Part shown: positions 14,330 through 21,916 of the stretch, one piece after another
How positions within the stretch are numbered: the stretch's first letter is position 1
Layout: each line of letters opens with the position of its first letter
Made by a program: the position numbers and the translations under genes
Notes under the pieces: model-generated
Seen by the model: the letters and a program-made list of their open reading frames with translations, nothing else
The model's database searches: none
What the model was told of the DNA's origin: nothing
Origin: a virus
IMG/VR virus record: IMGVR_UViG_3300025450_000106
Location: 1-26,328 of that record
DNA length: 26,328 bases
Direction: 5' to 3' (one strand)

Positions 14330-15505
14330 ATGTCAGAACTACTTAATGGACGTTGGGCAGAAACAAAAGAAGCCCTATTAGAAGGCTTACAAGGCACTAA
14401 AAAATCAGTAATGGGTGTGACCCTTGAGAATACTCGCAAGTATTTGATGGAATCTCCAACTGCTGGTGCTACTTCTGCTGGCAACGTTGCAACTTTAAAC
14501 CGCGTGATTCTTCCAGTAATCCGTCGTGTTATGCCAACCGTTATCGCTAACGAGTTGGTTGGTGTACAACCAATGACTGGCCCAGTCGGCCAAATTCACA
14601 CATTGCGTGTGCGTTATGCAGACTCATCAAGCGGTGCTAATGTACTAGCTGGTGAAGAGGCACTAAGCCCATTCAAGATTGCGGCTGCTTACTCTGGTAA
14701 CCAACAAGACGCAGTTGCTAAAGCAGCTACTACAGCTTCTTTAGAAGGTCAAGCTGGTAACAGAATGAGCATTCAAATCTTGAAACAAACAGTTGAAGCT
14801 AAGACACGTAAATTGTCTGCTCGCTGGACATTTGAAGCTGCTCAAGACGCTCAAGCTCAACAAGGTATCGACGTTGAAGCTGAAGTTATGGCTGCTTTAG
14901 CTCAAGAAATCACAGCTGAAATCGACCAAGAAATTATCGCTTCGTTGACTTCATTAGCTGGTACAGCTACACAAACTTATGACCAAGCTGCCGTTAGCGG
15001 TACAGCTACATTCGTTGGTGATGAGCATGCCGCTTTAGCTGTTCAGATCAATCGCGTAAGCAACTTGATCGCTCAACGTACACGTCGTGGTGCTGGTAAC
15101 TACGCTGTTGTTAGTCCATTCACATTGACTATCCTTCAGTCTGCTACAACTTCAGCATTTGCACGTACAACAGAAGGTACATTTGAAGCTCCAACAAATA
15201 CAAAATTCGTTGGTACATTGAACGGTGCTATGAAGATTTATGTTAACAGCTATTCATATGACAATGCTCCAGTTCTAATTGGATACAAAGGCTCAAGCGA
15301 GAGCGATGCTCCTGCTTTCTATTGCCCATATATTCCATTGATGAGCAGTGGTGTTGTATTGGATCCATCAACATTTGAACCAGTCGTATCATTCATGACA
15401 CGTTATGGTTATGTTGAGTTGTCAAATACAGCTTCTTCTCTAGGTAACGCAGCTGACTATCTAGGTCTAGTTGCTATTACTAACGGTAACGTCAAGTTCA
15501 GCTAA
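14330..15505 (+). CDS. 23: gp23-like major capsid protein precursor
   Basis: A 391-residue T4-type major capsid protein. The core segments ILPVIRRVMPTVIANELVGV and QPMTGPVGQIHTLRVRYAD are the hallmark of gp23 from environmental T4-like phages. The probable gp21 cleavage site is the Leu-Met-Glu at 39-41 (NTRKYLME|SPTAGATSAG), which would remove a 41-residue propeptide. The precursor is much shorter than T4 gp23 (521), mainly by lacking internal insertions. Codon use is more strongly biased (many GCT, GGT, CGT) than in neighbours, as expected for the most abundant virion protein. AAGGAGA is placed ideally before the ATG, and a strong terminator follows. Confidence 0.95.
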   Translation: MSELLNGRWAETKEALLEGLQGTKKSVMGVTLENTRKYLMESPTAGATSAGNVATLNRVILPVIRRVMPTVIANELVGVQPMTGPVGQIHTLRVRYADSSSGANVLAGEEALSPFKIAAAYSGNQQDAVAKAATTASLEGQAGNRMSIQILKQTVEAKTRKLSARWTFEAAQDAQAQQGIDVEAEVMAALAQEITAEIDQEIIASLTSLAGTATQTYDQAAVSGTATFVGDEHAALAVQINRVSNLIAQRTRRGAGNYAVVSPFTLTILQSATTSAFARTTEGTFEAPTNTKFVGTLNGAMKIYVNSYSYDNAPVLIGYKGSSESDAPAFYCPYIPLMSSGVVLDPSTFEPVVSFMTRYGYVELSNTASSLGNAADYLGLVAITNGNVKFS

Positions 15506-15535
15506 TTCAAACCTAAACAGTTTATTAGTAAAAAT

Positions 15536-15559
15536 AAAAAGGACCTTCGGGTCCTTTTT
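15536..15559 (+). terminator. Strong rho-independent terminator after the major capsid gene
   Basis: AAAAAGGACC (15536-15545) pairs perfectly with GGTCCTTTTT (15550-15559) around a stable TTCG loop. The 3' arm ends in five T's followed by GTTTG. This is a classic intrinsic terminator, closing the highly expressed capsid transcript. Confidence 0.93.
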
Positions 15560-15564
15560 GTTTG

Positions 15565-15572
15565 GGTAAATA
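15565..15572 (+). promoter_or_regulatory. Late-promoter-like GGTAAATA next to ATG codons 15574/15577
   Basis: GGTAAATA followed by T comes right after the capsid terminator. The expected transcription start (about 15578) falls on the second ATG, so the message of the next gene may lack a leader. No Shine-Dalgarno sequence is present at a usable distance. Confidence 0.55.
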
Positions 15573-15576
15573 TATG

Positions 15577-16161
15577 ATGCCTACAACTATATTTTATTCT
15601 CCGACTAGTATACAACAAATAAGTTCTGTTGAAGAAGCTACTGGACGTCCTAGTATTCCTTGGACACACAGCGAACTAGTTATTAGTAAAGATAGCTATG
15701 CTGTATCGCAACAACCTTTATATTGTATTAGCGGATTATGGATGGAAAAATTTCGTAGTAAAACTAATGCATTATGGTGTACTGGTTTTAATATTCCCAA
15801 TGTTAATTCTGCAATATTAGGCATAGAATTTCAATTAAACATACAACGTGCCGGACGTATACAAGACTTAATAATTCAATTAACTAAAGACGGTTTGACA
15901 CTTGCAGGGGAAAATCGCGCAAGCGAAATTAATTCTGTTCAAACAGATATGAATACTGGAGATTTTACTACTCCGCTACACCCAGTCGGTGATTTCAATG
16001 TATACGGTAGTAGTACAGATTTATGGGGCGATACTTGGACTAGCACAGAAATATCTAGTTCAACGTTTGGAATTGTTATTAGTTTTCAAAGTAATCCGAT
16101 AATTCCTCATAGAGACTTAGCTTATGTTGACCAAGTAGCTTTAAGAATCACCTACGCATAA
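15577..16161 (+). CDS. Hypothetical beta-rich virion protein, about 194 aa
   Basis: The frame is open from TTG 15562, but the likely starts are the adjacent ATGs at 15574 and 15577. I chose 15577 because a late-promoter-like motif ends at 15572. The protein is beta-rich with many Ser/Thr/Ile and Trp residues. It ends in a pattern I recall from decoration or tail proteins of environmental phages: a 'STFGIVISFQSN' strand followed by AYVDQVALRITYA. It may be a head decoration or tail surface protein. No catalytic motif is visible. It occurs directly after the capsid terminator and begins the tail/virion cluster. Confidence 0.7.
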   Translation: MPTTIFYSPTSIQQISSVEEATGRPSIPWTHSELVISKDSYAVSQQPLYCISGLWMEKFRSKTNALWCTGFNIPNVNSAILGIEFQLNIQRAGRIQDLIIQLTKDGLTLAGENRASEINSVQTDMNTGDFTTPLHPVGDFNVYGSSTDLWGDTWTSTEISSSTFGIVISFQSNPIIPHRDLAYVDQVALRITYA

Positions 16162-16164
16162 ATA
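16157..16164 (+). promoter_or_regulatory. Late-promoter-like CATAAATA overlapping the upstream stop codon
   Basis: CATAAATA followed by C has 7 of 8 matches, with the preceding TAA (16159-16161) embedded, exactly as at 11329. The predicted start near 16170 gives an 83-base leader for the gene at 16253. Confidence 0.6.
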
Positions 16165-16172
16165 CATAGTAC

Positions 16173-16235
16173 GATCCACATAGGGTGGATTTTATGCGGA
16201 AATCCAACCGCGTACGGCCTAGAACGCCGTGTTTT
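16173..16235 (+). promoter_or_regulatory. Structured leader with mutually exclusive hairpins
   Basis: ATCCAC (16174-16179) can pair with GTGGAT (16185-16190), followed by TTT. Alternatively GGATTT (16187-16192) pairs with AAATCC (16200-16205), using the same bases. A further hairpin ACGGC/GCCGT (16214-16218 with 16226-16230) is followed by GTTTT. This resembles an attenuator or RNA-stability leader ahead of the gene at 16253, whose AAGGAG lies just after. Confidence 0.4.
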
Positions 16236-16252
16236 CATAAGGAGAAAATAAA

Positions 16253-17299
16253 ATGGGACGTCCTCTAAATAAGAAATATTTTGGTAATCGTAACGTCGGA
16301 TCTGATGGAACATTCGCATCAGGTGCTACTTTGTCTAATACCAGCGCAGAAATTGGTGGTAAGAGCATCTCCAGTTTCAACATTACAAACCGTGGTTCAT
16401 GGTTATCAAACAACGTAAGTCCAAATGTGCCTGTACTAGGTTTGGCAGTACCAGCTCCACAAATTGCTGATGGTATCCAAGCAACTTGGTCAGTGACTTA
16501 TTGTATTGACACAGTAACAACTAATGCTGGAAAAACAGGATTGGTAACTGGCGATACTTATACAAGCTCAATATTCCCAGGATCAATAATCACTGTTGGC
16601 GACCTAAGCGGAGCAAATGCTTTGTTTACAGTTACTAATGCCGGTAGCACTGGTAACATTCCACTTGATACAACAACAGTTAGTATTACTCAATTAACTG
16701 GTACAGGGGCTGCTACTTCTTTTACTGTTGATATTCATACAAAATTAGCCACAGCCAATATTAACAATGTGGGTTCTGGTTATACAGAAGAACAAGTGTT
16801 TACTATTACATTAGCAAACGGTGCTACAGGTACTCCTCCAACAATCAGTATTGTACTAACACAACCAGATCCAACACAGGCTGCAGGTAGCGTTGGTGAT
16901 CGTGAGCCAGCTATTATTGCTTATGCTTGGTTAAGCGGTGCGCCAGCAGAAGTTGATATCGTTCGTCAAGTGTCAACAGATCGTTATCGTATAAACAAAA
17001 ATGGCGAGTATACACGCACAGGCGCACACACTGGTAAACTAAAAGAAACTGGTTTAGTAAGCGGAACATTTACTGGTAATGAAGGCGCAGAAATGAATAT
17101 CTGGGCATTTGATGCAAGCGGCAATTCATATCTTGTTAAGAAATTAACAGCTCGCAAGGCAGTAGTTTATCCAGTTGCTTGTGCTCGTTTAAACAAGTCT
17201 GCTGGTTCAATATTTGCTGCAGGCACAGCAGTTCCTTGGAAATTCTTCCCAGGACAAGCAAACGCTAGTGCAGGTTACGTGAAGATTGAAAACGCTTAA
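16253..17299 (+). CDS. Putative virion structural protein, 348 aa
   Basis: A 348-residue beta-rich protein starting MGRPLNKKYFGNRNVGSDGT, an N-terminus I associate with structural proteins of T4-like environmental phages. The middle (about 60-200) is Thr/Gly/Val-rich with strand-turn repeats (for example VTNAGSTGNIPLDTTTVSIT and NINNVGSGYTEEQVFTITLA). A later segment, EVDIVRQVSTDRYRINKNGEY, precedes a basic C-terminal domain. It could be a tail or head decoration protein. The exact role is not visible. Strong Shine-Dalgarno AAGGAG and its own late promoter with an 83-base structured leader point to high late expression. Confidence 0.75.
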   Translation: MGRPLNKKYFGNRNVGSDGTFASGATLSNTSAEIGGKSISSFNITNRGSWLSNNVSPNVPVLGLAVPAPQIADGIQATWSVTYCIDTVTTNAGKTGLVTGDTYTSSIFPGSIITVGDLSGANALFTVTNAGSTGNIPLDTTTVSITQLTGTGAATSFTVDIHTKLATANINNVGSGYTEEQVFTITLANGATGTPPTISIVLTQPDPTQAAGSVGDREPAIIAYAWLSGAPAEVDIVRQVSTDRYRINKNGEYTRTGAHTGKLKETGLVSGTFTGNEGAEMNIWAFDASGNSYLVKKLTARKAVVYPVACARLNKSAGSIFAAGTAVPWKFFPGQANASAGYVKIENA

Positions 17300-17314
17300 T
17301 AGTTAAGGACTAAG

Positions 17315-18415
17315 ATGTCAAGAATACTTAAAGTCAGTAACGGTGATTACAGAATACAAGTACAAGCTGTTTCACCTAGCGATACAACTCCTACTATCTT
17401 TTTAGATACAGGAGCGTTGCAAGGCCGAGTTGTTATTACTGGTAATCTTGACGTTAAAGGTTCTACAACCACTGTAGAAAGTCAAAACACAACTATCAAA
17501 GATAGTATTATTACTCTAAACAAAGGCGAAACCAGTGCAGGTGTTAATAGTTTATTATCACCTGCATATCAATCTGGTATTGAAGTTGACCGTGGCACTT
17601 TAAACAACAATGCACGTTGGGTTTGGGACGATCATAATGTTAACTGGTATGATAACAAATCAGCTGCAACATCAAATGGTGCATGGGTTGCTTATAATGT
17701 TACAGACGGCACATCATCTGCCGTAGCAGAAGGTATTAAAGTAAGCAAAATTCAGCCATCAAATGGCGGAGATTTACAAGTTGATTTAGGCGGCGGCGAT
17801 GGTGTATTACGTGTAACACACTACGATGTTAGTGCAGGCGCCAGTTATGCCAGTAGAATTCAAAACACAGATTACGATACAATTCCAAACGTTCAATACT
17901 TGCAACTTTATGTGGCTAGTACATATTCACCGGGCAGCGGACAAGGACAAGCTATTGTACATAGCATACAAGATACTACAAGTGGAACAACTAGTTTAAT
18001 AAATGCAACAACTAATTTATTAACATTTACTGTAGGTGGAACTTCGTCTACCATGACATCTAGCGGATTATATCTAGGTGGACAATTATTAACTTATAAC
18101 GTACAAGTAGCTGGAAATACAACTCCAAATACTATTACAACTATTGGTTCAGGCAATCCTAAACATGTAGTATCTACTAATGATAATTTAATTTTAACAT
18201 CAAATAATACTACAGTTGAAGTAAACGGTGTAATACAATTAGACAATCATTCAGTTCCAGCAAGCAGTGTTTCTGGAGCAAGTTTAATATATTCAGGAGA
18301 CCCTGGAACTGGTGTTGGTACACCAGGAAAGACAGGTTTGTATTTTAAAAATACACTGACAACAGACGAATTAATCAGTAAGAACCGAGCAGTACTTCTA
18401 AGTATTTTACTATAA
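17315..18415 (+). CDS. Putative tail-fibre/virion protein, 366 aa
   Basis: A 366-residue protein with the layout of phage fibre proteins built from a repeated 'label' block: VVITGNLDVKGSTTTVESQ then NTTIKDSIITLNKGETSAGV and a SGIEVDRG stretch. This is a motif set I recall in structural proteins of marine T4-like phages. The middle is acidic and beta-rich, and the C-terminus has Thr/Asn-rich strands resembling those of the two large paralogues downstream. Shine-Dalgarno AAGGA lies before the ATG and the gene follows its neighbour by 15 bases. It is probably part of a trimeric fibre or spike, by inference. Confidence 0.7.
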   Translation: MSRILKVSNGDYRIQVQAVSPSDTTPTIFLDTGALQGRVVITGNLDVKGSTTTVESQNTTIKDSIITLNKGETSAGVNSLLSPAYQSGIEVDRGTLNNNARWVWDDHNVNWYDNKSAATSNGAWVAYNVTDGTSSAVAEGIKVSKIQPSNGGDLQVDLGGGDGVLRVTHYDVSAGASYASRIQNTDYDTIPNVQYLQLYVASTYSPGSGQGQAIVHSIQDTTSGTTSLINATTNLLTFTVGGTSSTMTSSGLYLGGQLLTYNVQVAGNTTPNTITTIGSGNPKHVVSTNDNLILTSNNTTVEVNGVIQLDNHSVPASSVSGASLIYSGDPGTGVGTPGKTGLYFKNTLTTDELISKNRAVLLSILL

Positions 18416-18425
18416 GGAATAGAAC

Positions 18426-18776
18426 ATGGCATTAAGCGCAACTCAAATTACAGCAACCGCAGTTACAAGTGGAAGTCCTAACGGAACCGTAGTGTATTCT
18501 AGTTCTGGTAATAACGCTATTACTAGTATTATAGCTTGTAACAATCATAGTTCTACAACTATCAATTTGACACTTTATGCTGTTCCAAGCGGAAAGAATC
18601 CATACGGAAATCCAGAAACAACTATAGTTTCAGCACTACCGATTCCTCCTGGAGAAACTGTAAGTTTTGATCAAGAAAAATTAGTATTAGGCAACGGAGA
18701 TCAACTAGATGCAATCGCCAGTGTAGCATATTCAGGCACAGGTGTAAGCATAGTTGTAAGTACATTGGCGGTATAA
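18426..18776 (+). CDS. Small beta-sandwich-like virion protein, 116 aa
   Basis: A 116-residue all-beta protein, ALSATQITATAVTSGSPNGT at the start, then ITSIIACNNHSSTTINLTLY, then a PIPPGETVSFDQEKLVLGNGD turn and a Val-rich end. This pattern (N-terminal strands, 'I.PGET..FD.EKLVLGNGD', C-terminal strands) recurs in small proteins lying beside fibre genes. The 110-residue product at 24222 shares the same plan, 'NIVIPPNTSARVINGGERLV', so the two are probably paralogues. Shine-Dalgarno AAGGA is present. The stop overlaps the next start (TAATG), so translation of the pair is coupled. Role: presumably a connector or decoration protein, not proven. Confidence 0.7.
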   Translation: MALSATQITATAVTSGSPNGTVVYSSSGNNAITSIIACNNHSSTTINLTLYAVPSGKNPYGNPETTIVSALPIPPGETVSFDQEKLVLGNGDQLDAIASVAYSGTGVSIVVSTLAV

Positions 18777-19378
18777 TGAGATACTTAAAAAGACAAACAA
18801 TTAATCGCAGAATTGCTAACGATCCACAATTTTTTGTAGATCCTACCAACGCGGCTATAACGTCTAGTAGTTCTAATGCTGTGTTTGGATCAACAGCTAA
18901 TATTGTTATGGGTGTGACAAATAATTTAATATTACCAACAGGAACCGTTGCACAACGTCCAAGCTCACCATTAAACGGAATGATTCGTTATTGTACAGAT
19001 TTAAATGGCGGTCAAGTTGAAATTTATCAAGCAGGAACATGGCGTAGTTTACGTTTCAAAGAACCTGTTGTTGTTACAAGAGAAACTTATACAGGAGATG
19101 GGTCCAGTACAGTATATGGTCCATTGAACCCTCAACCTCCAATGTATACTGGCGGTAGTGTACAAGATAATGCTACATGGACCGGTGATAACTTAGTGGT
19201 TATTGTTGGTAACGTGTATCAAACTTGGTCAACAAACTATCTGATTCAAACAGGAACAACAATTGGTGTAGCACCGTTTAATCAAGGTGCAAATGCCTCT
19301 AAGTACTATATCAAATTTACATCTGCTACACCGGGACTAAGCACACCAATAGTAATATTGCACGGCTTTGACAGTTAA
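18776..19378 (+). CDS. Putative tail-fibre-associated protein, 200 aa
   Basis: A 200-residue protein starting in the stop codon of its neighbour. Residues about 53-90 read LPTGTVAQRPSSPLNGMIRY followed by a Glu-x-Tyr and a Gly-x-Trp: the 'LP.G...QRP..P..GMIRYN....E.Y..G.W' module, which also ends the two large tail proteins downstream. The rest is beta-rich, with a C-terminal domain rich in Gly, Thr and aromatic residues that ends in ILHGFDS. The shared module suggests a common trimer or attachment unit. The family is not otherwise recognised. Confidence 0.7.
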   Translation: MRYLKRQTINRRIANDPQFFVDPTNAAITSSSSNAVFGSTANIVMGVTNNLILPTGTVAQRPSSPLNGMIRYCTDLNGGQVEIYQAGTWRSLRFKEPVVVTRETYTGDGSSTVYGPLNPQPPMYTGGSVQDNATWTGDNLVVIVGNVYQTWSTNYLIQTGTTIGVAPFNQGANASKYYIKFTSATPGLSTPIVILHGFDS

Positions 19379-19392
19379 GCTAGGAGCTGACC

Positions 19393-21786
19393 ATGGGGCG
19401 AGAACTTGGTAGAATAAGCGGCCCGTTACTAGCAGAAAATCTCAAACGTAACGGCGTTGATCTTGCCTTTGAAAATACTTTATTATATTTTAATGTCACA
19501 AACAATTATGTTGGCATTAACAATAGCGGCCCTGCGTACGACTTAGATGTCTCAACTTTTACTAATACAAGCGGTACAAGCACTGGTTTAACTAGTACTG
19601 ACTGGTTAATTGTAGACAACAACGCTTTTTTAGCTAACCTCGAGTTTACAACCAATAACGTACAAAACGTAACTGGACCAATAGTTATTAGTCCTAATCA
19701 GTCTTCTAACCCTACGATTGTAGTTCCAAATTTAAAAGCTACAGATGTTTATTTTAGCGGTAACAGCATTACCAATTATACCGCTAGCGGAGATTTAAAT
19801 TTAACTCCTACTGGACAGATAGTAGTCAATTCTAACACATTAGTAAATGGTGATCTACATGCCACTGGCAATGTAACATTTGATGGTAACATAACTTTTG
19901 GTAATGCGCCAACTGATACTATTAATTTTAAAGCAGAAGTCAATAGTGATATACTACCTAGTATAACAAATACAGATAGTTTAGGATCATCGACATTGGT
20001 ATGGAAAACATACTATGGAAAGATCACAGTTAGTACTATACTAACATCTACTTTAGATGTGACTAGTACTTTTACAGCTACGGGCACTAACACATACAAT
20101 AATAATTTTACAGTAGGTTCGTCTAGTTCTGATACAGTAAGAATTCGATCTACTTTTGATAGTAGTTTAATTCCTAGTGCTAACGGAGTTTATAATTTAG
20201 GATCAAGTAGTTTATATTGGAATAATTTATTTGTAAACAAAATAATAGTTAGAGGTAATACTGTAATTACCAATAACTCTATAGCAACTACTAATACTGA
20301 TAGTAACCTAGTATTAGTTGCAAATGGATCTGGGTTGGTAAGAGTTTATCAGTCTAGCTTACAGCTTGATCAGAATGCAATTATTAACGGAAATTTGCTA
20401 GTAAATGTTAATACAACACTAGGCAATACAACCTCTAAAGCAATTACACAGACTGGTAATTTTAACCAGACTGGTAGTACTACTATCAGTGGTTTACTTA
20501 CAGCATCTGGCAATATTACAATTTCTGGTGCAAATACTTACTTAGATGTAGGTAATTTTGATTTCCGTGGAAGTACAATAACAAACACATCAGCTAACGC
20601 TGATATAACTTTGTTAACAACTGGTACTGGTAAGATTGCTATACCCAGTAGCGCACAAGTTGGAAAAGATATTAATCTTGTACAAAATTTATCAGTAACT
20701 GGAACTACTAATTTACAAAGCCTAGTAAACACTGGTACAATAGCACAAACTGGAGATTATTCTCAGTACGGTAATACTAATATAACTGGTACTCTAGTTT
20801 CTAATAATTTTATATTTCCAACAACTGGATCTTATATCAATATAGGTAATTTCCAAATCAGCGGAAATACCATACAAAGTATAGCATCGAATAGTGATAT
20901 ATCATTTTTAGCAGCTGGCACTGGGTCTACTAATATTGAAAAATTAACTATTACTAATAACAATATTAGAAATACATGGACCAGTACTTCTGAACAATTG
21001 ATAACCCAAGATGCTCAGTTAATTGTAACTCAAGATGGAATTATACTTACAACCGAGTTCTTTAATACTAGTATTTCACAAAAAAGTATTTACTTAACTC
21101 CTACCGGAACAGGTAATGTTTATACAAACTCTTATACAAGTTTAGTTTTACCTATAGGGGACGATCAAGTAAGATCTATGATATCTAACGGAGAAATTCG
21201 TTATAATGATATTTGGAATAACTACGAAGGTTTTAGTGAAACTGGTTACGTAAATTTCATAGGACTAGTAAGCCAGAATCATCTAACATCTGCCGTTGCT
21301 AATAGCTCGGCTGAAACCCTAAATTTCACAGCAAATAATATACTAACGACTACTATAGATTCAACTAAACTGTTTAATAATACTTTGCTAGCTGACACTA
21401 TACAAATTAACTCAAATAATATCGATAATACAAATTTATCTACAGATTTATTCTTAAATCCAACCAGTCAAGTTAATTTTGTCAATACAAATATAAAAGT
21501 TAATGGTAACACAATAAACGTTATAAACAATCCTCTAACATTTTATAGTACAGATTACGGACATGTAAGATTTACAGGTTCGAACGGATTTATACTACCT
21601 ATTGGAAGTATCAATAATAGACCAGCAACTCCTGAATTAGGTACAACTAGATATAACTCAAGCTCACAAGTTCCAGAGCTTTGGAATGGCACACAGTGGG
21701 TACAATGGAACGGAGCTTCAGCCAAACTTACCAAAGAAGAAGTGAGTGACGTCTCCTATACTTGGGCCCTTATCCTGGGGTTATAA
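19393..21786 (+). CDS. Large repetitive beta-rich tail protein A, 797 aa
   Basis: A 797-residue protein. The N-terminus (GRISGPLLAENLKRNGVDLA then FENTLLYFNVTNNYVGINNS) is shared with the product at 21917. After it come many strand-turn repeats of the forms GNVTFDGNITFGN, NGVYNLGSSSLYWNNLFVNK, TGNFNQTGSTTISG and IGNFQISGNTI, typical of long fibrous virion proteins. A degenerate LPIGDD...IRYND module lies near residue 580 and a full LPIGSINNRPATPELGTTRY module near 735, just before a short C-terminal tail. No enzymatic motif was seen. It is likely a tail fibre or spike subunit. A Shine-Dalgarno AGGAG lies before the ATG, and the paralogue follows directly. Confidence 0.75.
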   Translation: MGRELGRISGPLLAENLKRNGVDLAFENTLLYFNVTNNYVGINNSGPAYDLDVSTFTNTSGTSTGLTSTDWLIVDNNAFLANLEFTTNNVQNVTGPIVISPNQSSNPTIVVPNLKATDVYFSGNSITNYTASGDLNLTPTGQIVVNSNTLVNGDLHATGNVTFDGNITFGNAPTDTINFKAEVNSDILPSITNTDSLGSSTLVWKTYYGKITVSTILTSTLDVTSTFTATGTNTYNNNFTVGSSSSDTVRIRSTFDSSLIPSANGVYNLGSSSLYWNNLFVNKIIVRGNTVITNNSIATTNTDSNLVLVANGSGLVRVYQSSLQLDQNAIINGNLLVNVNTTLGNTTSKAITQTGNFNQTGSTTISGLLTASGNITISGANTYLDVGNFDFRGSTITNTSANADITLLTTGTGKIAIPSSAQVGKDINLVQNLSVTGTTNLQSLVNTGTIAQTGDYSQYGNTNITGTLVSNNFIFPTTGSYINIGNFQISGNTIQSIASNSDISFLAAGTGSTNIEKLTITNNNIRNTWTSTSEQLITQDAQLIVTQDGIILTTEFFNTSISQKSIYLTPTGTGNVYTNSYTSLVLPIGDDQVRSMISNGEIRYNDIWNNYEGFSETGYVNFIGLVSQNHLTSAVANSSAETLNFTANNILTTTIDSTKLFNNTLLADTIQINSNNIDNTNLSTDLFLNPTSQVNFVNTNIKVNGNTINVINNPLTFYSTDYGHVRFTGSNGFILPIGSINNRPATPELGTTRYNSSSQVPELWNGTQWVQWNGASAKLTKEEVSDVSYTWALILGL

Positions 21787-21794
21787 CCAAAACC

Positions 21795-21802
21795 GATAAA
21801 TA
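21795..21802 (+). promoter_or_regulatory. Late-promoter-like GATAAATA
   Basis: GATAAATA followed by C has 7 of 8 matches. The predicted start is near 21808, about 109 bases before the ATG at 21917. Confidence 0.6.
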
Positions 21803-21807
21803 CTATT

Positions 21808-21913
21808 ACTGTAAAATCTGACCAAGGTTTTACGATATTCAACAGTGGTAAACCCGCTAAGAGCGTCCAGCTGAAAAAGTGGTTAACCGTGAAACACGGG
21901 GTATACGGGAGCG
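21808..21913 (+). promoter_or_regulatory. Long structured leader of tail protein B
   Basis: About 110 bases of GC-richer leader contain three hairpins: GTAAAA/TTTTAC (21811-21816 with 21828-21833), CGCT-AAG-AGCG (21855-21865) and CCGTG-AAA-CACGG (21887-21899). GGGAG follows as Shine-Dalgarno sequence. No ORF is seen in it. It may stabilise the mRNA or set expression relative to protein A. Confidence 0.4.
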
Positions 21914-21916
21914 TAA

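Noticed and set aside
15562-15576. TTG start at 15562 for the 15577 gene
   Set aside because: It would lie upstream of the likely transcription start and inside the promoter-terminator junction. ATGs at 15574/15577 are preferable.
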